In this document: piece by piece, positions 1-10,181 of the stretch
Layout of the letters: each line of letters begins with the position of its first letter
How positions within the stretch are numbered: position 1 is the first letter of the stretch
Source: Lacunisphaera sp.
GTDB lineage: Bacteria; Verrucomicrobiota; Verrucomicrobiia; Opitutales; Opitutaceae
Assembly: GCA_009695095.1 (NCBI GenBank)
Contig: SIBQ01000004.1
Span: 45,535-106,854, forward strand
DNA length: 61,320 nucleotides
Direction: 5' to 3'
Made by a program: the position numbers and the translations under genes
Notes under the pieces: model-generated
What the model was told of the DNA's origin: nothing
The model's input: the letters and a program-made list of their open reading frames with translations, nothing else
The model's database searches: none

Positions 1-59
1 TTCATGAAGAGACGGGTCCTGTTGTCAGTAGTCCGTGGTCAGTGGTCTTTCTGTGAACC

Positions 60-634
60 TCAGACTTCCTTGGCCTTCTTCTCGCCGAGCTTCAGGTGGA
101 TTTTGCGCAGCGGCTCGATGTCGAATTTGTCGGCGATCTTGGCAATCTGGTCGGCGTTGATGTTGCCCACGATGTTCACGAAGACGGCCTCGCCTTTCTT
201 GTCGAGGACGGTGATGATCAGGCCGCCGATGCCTCCTCACCGTGCTGCTTGATGTGGATGTCGACGTTGTCGCCGTGTTCCTTCTCGCGGACGGTGAGCA
301 CCTTGGTCCAGCCCTGCGTCTCGAGTTTGCGCCGCACGGACTCGATCTGCTCGACCGTTTCGGCGCGGTTGGTGTCATCCAGGCCGACGACGTTGACGCG
401 GATGCTCTTCAGGCCGCGGATGAGCTCGGCGGTCTCGGGCTCCTCCCGGGCGACGAGGCGGGCGGCGAACTTGAGGATGGCGGTGGAAAGGTTGATTTCG
501 ACGAACTGGCCCTTGGCGGAGGGCAGGAGCTAGCCGATGTCGATGTAACCGGGCTCGGTTTCGGCGGCGAAACCAACGGAGGAAAGCGCCAGCGACAAAC
601 AGGCGGCGATGAGATAGCAACGGGTGGATTTCAA
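60..634 (-). pseudogene. DUF4252-type secreted protein, interrupted
   Basis: Reading the minus strand from a TTG at 634 gives a signal-peptide-like start (KSTRCYLIAACLSLALSS), then the DUF4252 pattern: GYIDIG, FVEINLSTAILKFAARL, IRVNVVGLDD, GWTKVLTVREKE, GLIITVLDKKGEAVFVNIVGNI, IAKIADKFDIEPL. Two lesions break it: an in-frame TAG at 530-532 (codon 35) and a frameshift near 230-235, after which the C-terminal third continues in another frame to a TGA at 60-62. Intact relatives are about 180-200 aa secreted proteins of unknown function. The family call rests on remembered sequence pattern. No intact start-to-stop reading exists here, so it is either a pseudogene or carries consensus errors. Confidence 0.6.
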
Positions 635-730
635 GGGAGGGTTGGACGGGTTGAAGATAAGGCCCCGTGGCCTGCTGCCTCCATCACACCGCAGCCCCGC
701 CCAAAGTTGCAGTTATGCCAGGTAAACAGT

Positions 731-3568
731 CTACCCCTTCAACGCCTGTCCCGTCACCGATCGGGGCTGGGCCAGCAGTCCGGCCACCGGGCCGGCATGG
801 ACAATCTCCCCGCCGTCCGGGCCCCCACCCGGCCCTAAATCGATGACCCAGTCCGCCAGCCGGATGACGTCCAAGTTATGCTCGATGACCACGAGGGTGT
901 TGCCGGCGTCGCGCAGCTTGAACAGCAGGTCCATCAATCGCTGGATGTCGGTCCATTGCAGGCCGGTGGTCGGTTCGTCCAGGATGTAAAGCGTGGTACC
1001 CTGCTCGCGCTTGCTCAGCTCCAGCGAGAGCTTGATGCGCTGCGCCTCGCCGCCGGAAAGCGTGGTGGCGGACTGGCCGAGCTGCAGGTAGCCGAGGCCG
1101 ACCGCGTCGAGCGTCGCGAGTTTTTCCATGATGCGCGGGACGGCGCGGAACAGCTCCATCGCCTCCCGCACCGTCAGCGTCAGCACATTGGCGATGCTCT
1201 GGCCATGGAAACGCACCTCGAGGGTCTCGCGGTTGAAGCGGCGGCCGTCGCAGCTCGGGCACGGCGTGTAGGCGGCGGCCATGAACTGCATGTCGAGCTT
1301 GATTTGCCCGTCGCCCTGACAGCGCTCGCAGCGGCCGCCGCGGACATTGAAGCTGAAACGGCTAGTCTTGTAGCCGCGCACCTTCGCCAGGGGGAGTTTC
1401 GCGAAAAGCTCCCGCAACAGGTCGAGCAACCCGACATAGCTGGCCGGGTTGGAGCGTGGGCTGCGGCCGATCGGCTCCTGGTCCACCAGGACGGCCTTCT
1501 CATAGTGCTCCAGGCCGGTCAGCCCGCGGTGCCGGCCGGGCAGTGATTTGGCGCCATTGAGCTTTCGTGCCGCGGCCGTGGCGAGAATGTCGTTCACCAA
1601 TGAGCTCTTGCCCGAGCCCGATACGCCCGTGACACACGTCAGCAGGCCGACGGGGAAACTGGCCTCGATGTCCTTTAGATTGTGCTCCGTCGCGCCTTTC
1701 ACGGTGAGCCAGCGGCCGTCGGGTTCCTTGGTCTTCGCGTCCTTTACGACGCCCATCATGCCGGTCAGGTAAGGCCCGGTGCGCGAGGCCGAGGCCGGCA
1801 ACTTGGCGCAGTCGGCCGGCGAACCCTGAAAAAGAATCTGTCCGCCCTCGGTGCCGGCGCCGGGGCCGAGTTCGATCAGCTCGTCGGCGATGCGCATGGT
1901 GTCAGCGTCGTGCTCGACCACGAGCACCGTGTTGCCGCGATCGCGCAGCTCGCGCAACGTGTCCAGCAATCGGCGGTTGTCATGCGGGTGCAGGCCGATG
2001 CTCGGCTCATCCAGCACGTAGATGACGCCCACCAGCCCCATGCCCAGTTGCGTCGCCAGACGCACGCGCTGGGCCTCGCCGCCGGAGAGAGTGGTGTATT
2101 CGCGATCCAGCGTGAGGTAGCCCAGCCCAGTTTCATTCAGGAAGTGCAGGCGCTGGGTCACCCCTGCCAGCACCTCGCGCACCGCCTCGGTTGATGGCAG
2201 CACGGCCGGCAGCCCTTGCATGAATTCCAACGCGCGGCGGATATCAGTGGCCGTGAACGCCGCGAAGCTTTTCCCCCCCAGAAGCACGGCCGCGCTACGG
2301 GCATTGAGCCGCAGACCGTGGCACGACGGGCAGTCGCCGCTCGACATGAACGTGGCAAGCCGGGCGCGAAATCCGTCGCTGCTGGTCTCGCGGCGGCTGG
2401 CGTCGAGCAGCGCGATTACGCCAGGGAACGGCTTGAGCTCGGCCTTTTGGGTCCGCCGGAGCCGGAAGCTGAACAGCCGCTCGCCCGCGCCGAGCATCAG
2501 ACACTGCCGCGTTTCCGCCGGCAAATCCTGCCAGGGCACCTCGGCGTCGTAGGGCAGCTGCTCGGTGAGCTGCTTGAGGATGGAATTGTGGCGGATGATG
2601 AGGTTCCGGCCGCCGATGCGCCACGGCTTGATGGCGCCTTCCCGCAGGGATTTTCCCGGGTTCGGCACGATCAGCTCCTCGCTGAAGGCCCGCTTGCGAC
2701 CCAGTCCGCCGCACTCTGCGCAGGCCCCTTCGCTGTGGTTGAAGGAAAAGTGCCGCGGGGTGAGCGGCTCGAACACATCGCCGCAAATATCGCAGCTCAG
2801 GCTCTGGCTGAGGTTGATTTTGCGCCACGGCGCGTCCGGAGACTTTTGCACCAGCACCAGCGCGCGGTTTTGGCCCTCGCGAAACGCCAGCTCGAGCGAG
2901 TCGGCGAGGCGGCTGCGCTGGTCGACGCTGAGGATGACCCGGTCCACCACCAGCTCGAGCGCCAGCTCGGCGGCACCGCTGGGCACAAGCCGGGGTTCGT
3001 CGAGTGAGCGGATTTCACCGGCAATCCGGACCCGCTGGAAGCCCCGCTGGCGCAACGCCGGCAATTCATCTCGGAGCACCGACGGCTTGGCCAGCAGCCA
3101 TGGAGCCAGAATGATGGCGCGCTCGCCCGGGGCGTCGCGGAGCAACTGGGCGAGACAATCGTCGAGCGAACGCTTCTCCACCCGGCCGCCGTCCTTCGGG
3201 CAGCGCTGCGCGCCGCAGAGCGCCCAGAGCAGCCGCGCATAGTCGGCCACCTCGGTGACCGTTGCCACGGTGCTGCGGGGCGAACCGCCGCCTGTGCGTT
3301 GCTCGATGGCCAGCACAGGCGACAGGCCGTGGATGAAGTCCACGTCTGGCCGCTTCAGCTGTTCGAGCATCTGGCGCGCCTGCGCCGAGAGGCTCTCCAC
3401 ATATTTGCGGTAGCCCTCGGCGTAGATGGTGTCAAAGGCCAGCGAGGACTTGCCAGAGCCGCTGGGCCCGGTAAGCACGACGAGACGGCCGCGCGGGATG
3501 CGCAGCTCCAGGTTCCGGAGATTGTGCTCCCGGGCTCCCTTGATGTGGATGTGCGACGCGGCGTCCAT
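731..3568 (-). CDS. uvrA: UvrA-family excinuclease ATPase
   Basis: 945 aa, close to the usual UvrA length of about 940. It has two ABC ATPase modules: Walker A GPSGSGKS at residues 34-41 and a second GVSGSGKSS in the C-terminal half, with two LSGGEAQR signatures. Zinc-finger cysteine pairs are visible (CDICG...CAEC, CPSC, CERC...CPSC). The N-terminal block [22 protein letters not shown] followed by [10 protein letters not shown] and [10 protein letters not shown] is UvrA-like but departs from the canonical YAR.FL and STVGTVTE wording, so this may be a divergent paralogue rather than the sole UvrA. UvrA is the damage-recognition subunit of nucleotide excision repair. It stands alone, with no uvrB or uvrC nearby. 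Confidence 0.88.
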   Translation of the reverse strand: MDAASHIHIKGAREHNLRNLELRIPRGRLVVLTGPSGSGKSSLAFDTIYAEGYRKYVESLSAQARQMLEQLKRPDVDFIHGLSPVLAIEQRTGGGSPRSTVATVTEVADYARLLWALCGAQRCPKDGGRVEKRSLDDCLAQLLRDAPGERAIILAPWLLAKPSVLRDELPALRQRGFQRVRIAGEIRSLDEPRLVPSGAAELALELVVDRVILSVDQRSRLADSLELAFREGQNRALVLVQKSPDAPWRKINLSQSLSCDICGDVFEPLTPRHFSFNHSEGACAECGGLGRKRAFSEELIVPNPGKSLREGAIKPWRIGGRNLIIRHNSILKQLTEQLPYDAEVPWQDLPAETRQCLMLGAGERLFSFRLRRTQKAELKPFPGVIALLDASRRETSSDGFRARLATFMSSGDCPSCHGLRLNARSAAVLLGGKSFAAFTATDIRRALEFMQGLPAVLPSTEAVREVLAGVTQRLHFLNETGLGYLTLDREYTTLSGGEAQRVRLATQLGMGLVGVIYVLDEPSIGLHPHDNRRLLDTLRELRDRGNTVLVVEHDADTMRIADELIELGPGAGTEGGQILFQGSPADCAKLPASASRTGPYLTGMMGVVKDAKTKEPDGRWLTVKGATEHNLKDIEASFPVGLLTCVTGVSGSGKSSLVNDILATAAARKLNGAKSLPGRHRGLTGLEHYEKAVLVDQEPIGRSPRSNPASYVGLLDLLRELFAKLPLAKVRGYKTSRFSFNVRGGRCERCQGDGQIKLDMQFMAAAYTPCPSCDGRRFNRETLEVRFHGQSIANVLTLTVREAMELFRAVPRIMEKLATLDAVGLGYLQLGQSATTLSGGEAQRIKLSLELSKREQGTTLYILDEPTTGLQWTDIQRLMDLLFKLRDAGNTLVVIEHNLDVIRLADWVIDLGPGGGPDGGEIVHAGPVAGLLAQPRSVTGQALKG

Positions 3569-3758
3569 GGGCCCAAGGTTGCCGTTTTGGGGCGGGCGTC
3601 AAAACGCTAATGCCAGAATGAAATTTTCCTCCAGAGCGTGGTTAGCGCTTGAAGTCTCCCGCAGAAAATCGCCTTATCGTGCCAGTCAAACACTAAGCCG
3701 CAGGCTTGATTCACCCCACCCTCTGCCTCATTCTGAGGCTGCATTCATGTAACTCGTT

Positions 3759-4118
3759 ATAAACCTGAGCAAAACTATCACTCATCGTCTGCGTTGGCTG
3801 GCGATCACCGGTCTCGTCCTTGCCTTCGGACTGGCTCCCGCGGCCCGGGCGTTTTTATTCGAACTCGGCCAGGCCAAGGGCAGCTTCGACACCACACTCT
3901 CCGTCGGCGGCCTCTACCGGCTCGGCAATCCGAATCCCCAATTGTATGGCCTGAACAGCAGCTTCCAAGGCGTGACCGGGCAGGCCGACATGGGCATCCT
4001 GCTCTCCTTCCTCTTTTTCTTCAACATGCTCGGCGCGATGTTCCTGATGCCCGCCCTCGCCCGCTGGCTCTTCCGCAAAAACATGGCCGGCAGTCTCCAG
4101 GCGACTGCCGCGCTGTAG
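3759..4118 (+). pseudogene. DUF1302 N-terminus fused in frame to RND/MMPL exporter C-terminus
   Basis: A 119-codon frame closed by TAG at 4116-4118. The first part reads like the start of a DUF1302 outer-membrane protein: a signal peptide (ITGLVLAFGLAPAARA), then FELGQAKGSFDTTLSVGGLY and RLGNPNPQLYGLNSS. After GVTG it changes abruptly to QADMGILLSFLFFFNMLGAMFLMPALARWL, the typical last transmembrane segment of an MMPL/RND-superfamily exporter. In many bacteria these two genes sit at opposite ends of one operon, so a deletion between them would give this product. There is no ATG: an in-frame TAA lies at 3750-3752, and ATA 3759 or CTG 3765 are the only early candidates. Probably not expressed. 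Nothing else is seen in 3569-3758. Confidence 0.6.
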
Positions 4119-4200
4119 CCGGGCGAAGGCCGGTCCTCCGCATGGCGGGATCCCTCGCAAGGAAATTTTTAAATCACGCCCTAATGGAAAATTGCCCGCC

Positions 4201-4219
4201 CGGTGGTCATAGACCGCCG
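4201..4219. repeat. Short palindrome in 302-bp intergenic gap
   Basis: CGGTGGTC-ata-GACCGCCG: an 8-bp stem with one G-T pair and a 3-base loop. It sits in the gap 4119-4420 between the fusion remnant and the permease gene. The rest of that gap is AT-richer, non-coding sequence in which I see no gene. The hairpin has no T-tract, so it looks more like a dispersed palindrome than an intrinsic terminator. Confidence 0.4.
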
Positions 4220-4420
4220 CTGCAATAAATTAGTTCGGACTTTTATCCGTTCCCATCCGTGTAATCCTCGCTTAATTCCGCCTGCCTCAAGAAATAGTGT
4301 GCATCAGTGGTTTCCGCCCATTTGTTTAACCCGCGCTGCGGGCTTGCCTCGCCCATCCGTCCTCTGTTCTCTGGTTGCCTCGCCGAAGCTCAGTGAGCGC
4401 AGGCGGGTCCTCTGACTCGC

Positions 4421-5563
4421 ATGGCTGTGGCTGTAACCCCTTTGCTCAGTCCAGCGCAGCGCAAGCTGGTCGGCTTCGCGCTCGCGGCCGCCGCCTTCGC
4501 CGGCATGGGCTGGCTGCTCTCCGTGCTTCTGGCCGGGGTGGCCCGGTTCATCAGCGCCTTCTCCAGCGTCATCTGGCCGCTGGCAGTGGCGGGCATCCTC
4601 GCCCTCGTTCTCCGGCCCGTGGTCGGAGTGTTTGAGCAGCGGTTGAAAATCCGCCGGTTGTCCGCCGTAGTGCTGCTCTATGGCTTGTTCCTGCTGGTGA
4701 TCGCGGCGCTGATTTTCACCTTCGCCCCGGCGATCATCCTGCAGGTGATCGACTTCATCGCCTATCTGCCGGTCCTGTGGCAGAACACGGTCGCGTGGGG
4801 CGAACAGCACTTCCCCGACTGGCTCGTCTTTATCCGCCGCTACCTTGACAATCCCGCCATCAAGAGCGCCCTCGACGGCCTGACCCAGCAGGCGCAGGAC
4901 CTCGTGGGCCACCTGGCGCCTTCCCTGAAGGCGGCCGGGGCGGGCCTCTTTGGCTTCTTCGGTTTTGTGGCTTCCCTGGCGGTCACACCGGTCTATTTGT
5001 TCTTCTTCCTGCTTTCGAATGGCGATCCGACCAAATCCCTGCCCGAGCACCTGCCTTTCCTCCAGCGCGAGCATCGCGACGACGTGGTGTTTCTCGTCCG
5101 CGAATTTCTTGGCATCCTCGTCTCCTTCTTCCGCGGTCAGTTGCTCATCGGCCTCATCATGGGCGTCCTCCTCGCCACCGGGTTCTCTCTTGCCGGGCTC
5201 AAGTTCGGCCTGGCTCTCGGCCTGCTCGTCGGGTTGCTCAACATCGTCCCCTACCTCGGCTCGATCCTCGGGTTGAGCGTCGTGTTGCCGCTCGCCCTGC
5301 TCCAACCCTCGGGTGGCGGCGTCGACCTGCTGGGCATCTGCCTGGCCATTTTCATCGCCGTGCAGGCCATCGAAGGCTGGTTCCTCACGCCTCGCATCAT
5401 GGGCCGGCAAACCGGACTGCACCCGGTGGCGATCATCGTTGCCGTGTTTTTCTGGGGCAAGGCACTCGGCGGCCTGCTGGGCATGCTGCTGGCCGTGCCG
5501 CTCACAGCCTTCTTCGTGACCGCATGGCGCTTCGCTCGGCGCAAGTATTTCAACGCGGCGTGA
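4421..5563 (+). CDS. AI-2E/PerM family transporter
   Basis: 380 aa integral membrane protein starting at ATG 4421. Hydrophobic segments lie near residues 15-60 and 70-100 and again through the C-terminal half. The long soluble middle (DFIAYLPVLWQNTVAWGEQHFPDWL...) precedes FFRGQLLIGLIMGVLL, GLLVGLLNIVPYLGSILGL and a terminal FFWGKALGGLLGMLLAVPL. The NIVPYLG motif and the closing GxxG(M/L)LLAVPLTA block are diagnostic of the AI-2E/PerM (DUF20) family. Members include exporters of autoinducer-2 and Na+/H+ antiporters; the substrate cannot be told from sequence. It is transcribed alone. Confidence 0.85.
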   Translation: MAVAVTPLLSPAQRKLVGFALAAAAFAGMGWLLSVLLAGVARFISAFSSVIWPLAVAGILALVLRPVVGVFEQRLKIRRLSAVVLLYGLFLLVIAALIFTFAPAIILQVIDFIAYLPVLWQNTVAWGEQHFPDWLVFIRRYLDNPAIKSALDGLTQQAQDLVGHLAPSLKAAGAGLFGFFGFVASLAVTPVYLFFFLLSNGDPTKSLPEHLPFLQREHRDDVVFLVREFLGILVSFFRGQLLIGLIMGVLLATGFSLAGLKFGLALGLLVGLLNIVPYLGSILGLSVVLPLALLQPSGGGVDLLGICLAIFIAVQAIEGWFLTPRIMGRQTGLHPVAIIVAVFFWGKALGGLLGMLLAVPLTAFFVTAWRFARRKYFNAA

Positions 5564-5665
5564 TGGCGGGCGGCTCTAGGCAATAAGCTGGGCGCTACTG
5601 AAATTACCTGATATCGGCTACCCTTGCCTGAGCTTACAGCTTACCGCCTCAGCCTATTGCCCGCC

Positions 5666-6646
5666 ATGCCCTGGGAGGTCCGCTACCAAGAGGGGGTCTG
5701 CCTGCCGCAAATCGGCTGGTGGCTGGACGCCCGCCGGTCGCAACTCCGCTCCTTTGTCTCGCACGCGCACTCCGACCACATCGCGTCTCATCGCGAGATT
5801 CTCGCCACCCGCGCCACGGCGAGCCTGATGCGGCTGCGGTTGGCGGGCAAGCGGCAGGAGACCATCCTGGAATACGACCAGCCCTGGCAGGCGGAGTTCG
5901 GCTGTGAGGTGCGGCTCCATCCCGCCGGGCACATCTTTGGCTCAGCGATGTTGCATGCCACCACCGGGCATGGCACGCTGCTCTACACCGGCGACTTCAA
6001 GCTGCGGCCCAGCCTCGCCGCGGAACCCTGTACTCCGCCGCGAGCGGATGTGCTCATCATGGAAACCACGTTCGGACTGCCGCGTTATGTCTTTCCGCCC
6101 GCGGAGGAAATCGAGCGAGGCATTGTGGAATTCTGCCGGCAAGCTCTCGCGGACGGGGTGACACCCGTGCTCTACGCCTACAGCTTGGGCAAGACGCAAG
6201 AGCTGTTGCACATCGTCGGCCGCACCGGCCTGCCGGTCATGCTGCATGCCCATGGCTACAAAATGACCGGGCGCTATGACGAACTGGGCATGAAGCTGCC
6301 CCCCTGCTCCCTCCTCGATCCCAAAGCATACGCAGGCCATGTCATCATCACTCCGCCCATGTCGGGCCAGGAAAAACCGTTGACTTGGATTTACCCCAAG
6401 CGCACGGCGGTCGCAACCGGCTGGGCCATGGACCGTGGTGCGATCTATCGGAACGGCTGCGACGCCGCCTTCCCGTTGTCGGATCATGCGGATTTCCCCG
6501 ACCTGCTGGCCTTCGTGGAAAAAGTGCAGCCCACGCTCGTCTACACCCTGCACGGCTTCGCTAAGGAGTTCGCCGCCACCTTGCGCGCCCGAGGCGTCGA
6601 GGCCTGGGCCATCGGTCAACAGAACCAGATGGACCTGTCCCTCTAA
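5666..6646 (+). CDS. Metallo-beta-lactamase-fold exonuclease
   Basis: 326 aa from ATG 5666; a TTG at 5624 would add 14 residues that lack family character. The HAHSDH motif at residues 33-38 is the zinc-binding HxHxDH of the MBL fold. It is followed by HPAGHIFGSAML, LLYTGDF and, late, PLSDHADFPDLLAFVEKVQPTLVYTLHG. This arrangement, with a beta-CASP-like insert, matches the putative DNA exonucleases often found next to ATP-dependent ligases and Lhr-type helicases. No ligase is adjacent here. A nucleic-acid 3'-end processing role is known for the family but not provable for this member. Confidence 0.8.
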   Translation: MPWEVRYQEGVCLPQIGWWLDARRSQLRSFVSHAHSDHIASHREILATRATASLMRLRLAGKRQETILEYDQPWQAEFGCEVRLHPAGHIFGSAMLHATTGHGTLLYTGDFKLRPSLAAEPCTPPRADVLIMETTFGLPRYVFPPAEEIERGIVEFCRQALADGVTPVLYAYSLGKTQELLHIVGRTGLPVMLHAHGYKMTGRYDELGMKLPPCSLLDPKAYAGHVIITPPMSGQEKPLTWIYPKRTAVATGWAMDRGAIYRNGCDAAFPLSDHADFPDLLAFVEKVQPTLVYTLHGFAKEFAATLRARGVEAWAIGQQNQMDLSL

Positions 6647-6738
6647 ACCAGAAGAAAACAGCTGCCGCGAATGGCACGAATAAACGCGTATGGGAATCGA
6701 GCCGGAAGGAGGATTCATTATTTCACCGCTTAGCGAAT

Positions 6739-6761
6739 GGCTGCTTCGCAGCAGCCTTTTC
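6739..6761 (+). terminator. Rho-independent terminator
   Basis: Stem GGCTGCT / AGCAGCC (7 bp) with a TCGC loop, followed directly by TTTTC. It lies about 90 bases after the MBL exonuclease stop codon and before the DUF3108 gene. It is the clearest transcription stop in the 6647-6886 gap. Confidence 0.65.
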
Positions 6762-6886
6762 TACTTCTGCTCTGTCCTTGGCGTCTATTTGCGTAATTTG
6801 CGGGAGGCTTGACAGCCGGAGCCGGGCCAAACCATCATCGGGAAAACCTCGACCTGCCTCGCATTCCCCCCTCATTGGTGCTCTCG

Positions 6887-7627
6887 ATGCGTGTTGTGAA
6901 ATATTTCCTGCTCCTCTGCCTGCCCTGCGTCGCCAGCGCCGCGGCGTTCCGCGACGGCGAGATCTTCACCTATCGCGTCGCCTTCGCGATCTTTGGCCAC
7001 GCCGGCGATATCATCATTGAGGCGCATGACCAAATATCCGGCGGAGTCGAGCTCATGAGCGTGATCACGGATACGAAATCGCGCGGCATTGTCCGCGGAC
7101 TCTACGCCTTCGACAACAAGGCCGGGGTCGTGATCGAGAAAGCCACCGGGCGGATGCTGCACGCCAAGGAAAGCGGCGCTGACCCCAAACGCACCACCGA
7201 CACGGAAATCTCCTTCGACTACAAGACGCGCACCGCAAAATACACCGACAATGTACGCCCCGAGCGCACGGCGGAGATTCCCATCCCCGAGGGCGACCCG
7301 GTGGATCTCATCAACGCGCTGGTGCAGACCCGCGACTGGAACCTGAAGCCCGGCGATAAACGCGACCTGCTCGTCCAGTTCGGCCGCGATTTCTATCCGC
7401 TGACCATCAAGGCCGAGCGTTACGAGGACGTGCGCACGCCGTTCGGCACCTTCAAGACCCTTCTGCTGGTCCCGCGAATGGAGAAGGATCCCAAGGGCCT
7501 GTTCAAGAAAGGCGGCCAGGTCAAGGTCTGGATTTCCCAGGACGCGAGTAACCTGCCGGTCAAAATGCAACTCAAGTTAAACTTCGGCTCCGCCACCCTG
7601 CTTCTCAGCAACTACAAAAAGAGGTAG
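6887..7627 (+). CDS. DUF3108 domain-containing secreted protein
   Basis: 246 aa from ATG 6887; the frame extends upstream, but the ATG directly precedes a signal peptide (VVKYFLLLCLPCVASAAA). The mature part starts FRDGEIFTYRVAFAIFGHAGDI and continues with DTEISFDYKTRTAKYTDN, PVDLINALVQTRDW and ERYEDVRTPFGTFKTLLLVPRM. The E.(L/F).Y.V opening and the PxD..sal.y.R block are the DUF3108 pattern, a periplasmic lipocalin-like family of unknown role. TAG stop, then an immediate hairpin. Confidence 0.75.
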   Translation: MRVVKYFLLLCLPCVASAAAFRDGEIFTYRVAFAIFGHAGDIIIEAHDQISGGVELMSVITDTKSRGIVRGLYAFDNKAGVVIEKATGRMLHAKESGADPKRTTDTEISFDYKTRTAKYTDNVRPERTAEIPIPEGDPVDLINALVQTRDWNLKPGDKRDLLVQFGRDFYPLTIKAERYEDVRTPFGTFKTLLLVPRMEKDPKGLFKKGGQVKVWISQDASNLPVKMQLKLNFGSATLLLSNYKKR

Positions 7628-7649
7628 GGCGCGTTATCCTTAACGCGCC
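7628..7649 (+). terminator. Perfect 9-bp hairpin directly after stop codon
   Basis: GGCGCGTTA-TCCT-TAACGCGCC, beginning one base after the TAG of the DUF3108 gene. There is no T-tract, so termination is plausible but not certain. The flank TAGGG and loop TCCT recur in other palindromes of this window (see findings). Confidence 0.5.
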
Positions 7650-8101
7650 ATCGGGATCGATCGGTTGGATCATACTGGCCCGGTATAGTCCACGCCGATC
7701 CGCGTACCGGACATGATCCTGCGGCGTGTTCAACCGCCGGTCGCTTGGTCGGCCAGCCCGGATCCGCGATGCAGACGCGCCGCGAATCAGCACCGTGCCG
7801 GATAATCTGCCGGTCCGTTAACTAGGTTGCGCATCTCGTGCATGCCGCCGCACAGGTAAACAATCCATCCGCCGTCGGACTGATGCATGATCTCGGTTCG
7901 CCTGGTGCGTTCCTGGCAGGCATGCAGGCGAGATCGCGCTCGCCATCATCTGCCTCGACCGTGGTCAGGCGATGCCGGGCCAGCGAGCCGGCGCATCAGC
8001 AGCTTGCCAGCAAACTGCGGGCCAGGGCGGCCGTATTCTAGGTCGGCAGCGATTTGGCTTTAAGAATGTGCGGCATGACTTGATATCGTCGGGAGCCGGC
8101 C
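7650..8101. other. 450-bp gene-free gap
   Basis: I read all six frames between the DUF3108 hairpin and the MFS start and recognise no protein family. The frames that are open (for example plus strand 7838-8041) give low-complexity, arginine- and alanine-rich translations typical of non-coding GC-rich DNA. A GGAG-containing ribosome site (cgggagccggcc) lies just before the MFS ATG at 8102. It may hold promoter elements, but none is convincing. Confidence 0.5.
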
Positions 8102-9538
8102 ATGAACGCAACACCGACCACCCGGACGCCACCGAAGCAGAGCACGGTGCTTCGCCGCGACCTCCGGGCCAGCACTATCGAGGGCGTGTTGACCATCCCC
8201 ATAGGGATTATGTCGTTGCCGGTGAATATTTTCATAACATCGCTGGTGGCGAAGGGCTTTCCGTTGTCCAAGCCTGTCATCGGCGGCATCTGTTCCATGC
8301 CTTCTGCCTGCAATTTTTTGCAGGTGTTCATCACACCGCTGGTCACGCGCTGGCTGCCGGCCAAGCCGACCGCCATAGTTGCGGCCGCCCTGCATGCCCT
8401 TTGTTGGGGATGGCTCGCCCTGATGCTGCCCTCGCTTTCGGCGGATGATCCCCTGGCCACCGGCCGCTTCCTGCTGCTCTGGGTTTTTGTCTCTTCATTG
8501 TTTAACGCGGTGTTCGGCGTCGTCTGGAACGGCTGTATGCACGACCTGGTGCCGGCGCGGCTGCGCGGCCGGTATTTCAGCCAGCGCAATCGCATCAGCC
8601 AGGGCGCGACTCTCGCCTTCGTGCTCAGCACCGGCTGCGTGCTCGCGTGGGGCGATTACTCCGCGCGTGCTTTTCAGGCGATCATCGGGGTTGCCTGCGT
8701 CTGCCGGGTCGCCTCACTGTATTATTTCTCGCAGATACATGGCCGCCAGCCGACCGATCAGGAGGCATCCGTCCGGATACCATTGCTGGTGCAGTTGAGC
8801 GTGGTGCGCCGTTCGCATTCCCTGCTGCTTTTCATCGCTTTTGGCGCCGTCTGGTCATTCGCCGCGAACTGCTTCGGCCCGTTCTACCAGATCTTCCTGT
8901 TCGAACAGTTGAATCTTTCCGGGTTTCGGGTCAGCATCCTCTCAACGCTGTCGGCGCTGGGCGGCATAGTTTCACTGCCGGTATGGGGCGGTTTAATCGA
9001 CCGTTATGGCAACAAAGCCTGCATGGCGGTGGCGCTGGGGCTGTGGATGCTGCAAAGTTTTCTCTGGTGCATTATCACGCCCGCCAACTGCACCATCCTT
9101 TATGGAATGTTTTTCTGGGGCGGCTTCCTCGGCGCCGGATTCGTGCTGGGCCAGTTTACCATGCTGCTGAAATTGATACCCCCGGAGGCGCGTAGTCTCG
9201 CCATCGGTCTGAATCTCGCCGTGCCCTCAACGGTGGCCGCCCTTTCCCCGGTGGTGGGCGGCCAGGTGCTGGGCTGGATGCTGAATCAGGGGTATGCCCC
9301 GCTCGACGTCTACCACGCTGCTTTTTTGGTGATGCCGGTGGCGGCCATTCTCAGCTGTATCTTGTTGCTGCGCATAAAGGAACCAGTTTCCAGCACCCTC
9401 TCGACCGTGGTGGGCGCGATGCTGGTGGGCGCGATGCGCAATATTCGCACGCTAAGCGGCGTGCTCGGTCTGAGCTTTTTCGTCAATTATCTCTTTGTGA
9501 AGCCTTCCGCGGACAATTTCCGCCGCTTCAGGAAATAA
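8102..9538 (+). CDS. MFS transporter
   Basis: 478 aa, ATG 8102 preceded by a GGAG site. About 12 hydrophobic segments. Markers of the major facilitator fold are the conserved loop LVPARLRGRYFSQRN between segments and, in the second half, LGGIVSLPVWGGLIDRYGNKACM, the repeated RxGxK/R-type loop. The family moves small solutes by symport or antiport; substrate unknown. An arginine/threonine-rich N-terminal tail of about 25 residues precedes the first segment. It stands alone, upstream of the ribosomal protein pair. Confidence 0.8.
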   Translation: MNATPTTRTPPKQSTVLRRDLRASTIEGVLTIPIGIMSLPVNIFITSLVAKGFPLSKPVIGGICSMPSACNFLQVFITPLVTRWLPAKPTAIVAAALHALCWGWLALMLPSLSADDPLATGRFLLLWVFVSSLFNAVFGVVWNGCMHDLVPARLRGRYFSQRNRISQGATLAFVLSTGCVLAWGDYSARAFQAIIGVACVCRVASLYYFSQIHGRQPTDQEASVRIPLLVQLSVVRRSHSLLLFIAFGAVWSFAANCFGPFYQIFLFEQLNLSGFRVSILSTLSALGGIVSLPVWGGLIDRYGNKACMAVALGLWMLQSFLWCIITPANCTILYGMFFWGGFLGAGFVLGQFTMLLKLIPPEARSLAIGLNLAVPSTVAALSPVVGGQVLGWMLNQGYAPLDVYHAAFLVMPVAAILSCILLLRIKEPVSSTLSTVVGAMLVGAMRNIRTLSGVLGLSFFVNYLFVKPSADNFRRFRK

Positions 9539-9586
9539 TACTTGAAAACCCCCACCCAACGCCCCTTATTTCGCCCCTTTGAACTT

Positions 9587-9901
9587 ATGAAAGCCACTAT
9601 CAAAACTCAGGGAAAGCAGTTCTCGGTCAGCGAGGGCGACATTCTCATCGTGGACCGCTATCCGCTGACGGAAGCCGGTTCCATGGTCGAGATCAGCGAA
9701 GTCCTCGCTGCGGGCGAAGGGGCCAATTTCAAGGTCGGCACTCCCTTCCTCAACGGCGCCTCGGTCACAGCCAAGGTCCTTGAGAATAAGCGCGGCCAGA
9801 AGGTCATCGTTTTCAAGAAAAAGAAGCGCAAGGGTTACGAGCGCAAGCGCGGTCACCGCCAGGAGCTGTCTGTCATCAAAATCGAATCCATCAAAGCTTA
9901 A
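9587..9901 (+). CDS. rplU: 50S ribosomal protein L21
   Basis: 104 aa from ATG 9587; the open frame begins 45 bases earlier at a TTG, but L21 proteins start as here with [11 protein letters not shown]. The sequence shows the family body: [33 protein letters not shown] and the basic [28 protein letters not shown] stretch that contacts 23S rRNA. It is followed after 12 bases by rpmA, the usual rplU-rpmA order. Confidence 0.97.
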   Translation: MKATIKTQGKQFSVSEGDILIVDRYPLTEAGSMVEISEVLAAGEGANFKVGTPFLNGASVTAKVLENKRGQKVIVFKKKKRKGYERKRGHRQELSVIKIESIKA

Positions 9902-9913
9902 GGAACCACTGCC

Positions 9914-10153
9914 ATGGCACATAAAACAGGTCAAAAATCCTCCAGCAACGGTCGCGATAGCCAGTCCAAGCGGCTGGGCGTCAAATTGTATGGCGGCCAG
10001 CAGGTTCTCGCCGGCGGCATCATCGTCCGCCAGCGCGGCTCCAAGCACCACCCCGGCAAGGGAGTGGGAGTCGGACGCGATTGGACGCTCTTCGCGCTAC
10101 GCGACGGTACCGTCGAGTTCGACAAGGCTCACCGCAAGGTGAACGTCGTCTGA
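9914..10153 (+). CDS. rpmA: 50S ribosomal protein L27
   Basis: 79 aa with a canonical core: [48 protein letters not shown] and DGTVEF. The N-terminus [14 protein letters not shown] is slightly different from the usual AHKKGxGSSRNGR but keeps the flexible tail that reaches the peptidyl-transferase centre. It is co-transcribed with rplU and ends at a strong terminator. Confidence 0.97.
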   Translation: MAHKTGQKSSSNGRDSQSKRLGVKLYGGQQVLAGGIIVRQRGSKHHPGKGVGVGRDWTLFALRDGTVEFDKAHRKVNVV

Positions 10154-10181
10154 GCCGGCGATTCTCATCCCACTAAATTAT

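Noticed and set aside
7650-8040. A possible gene in the gap before the MFS transporter
   Set aside because: All six frames give low-complexity Arg/Ala-rich translations with no start that has a ribosome site and no family resemblance.
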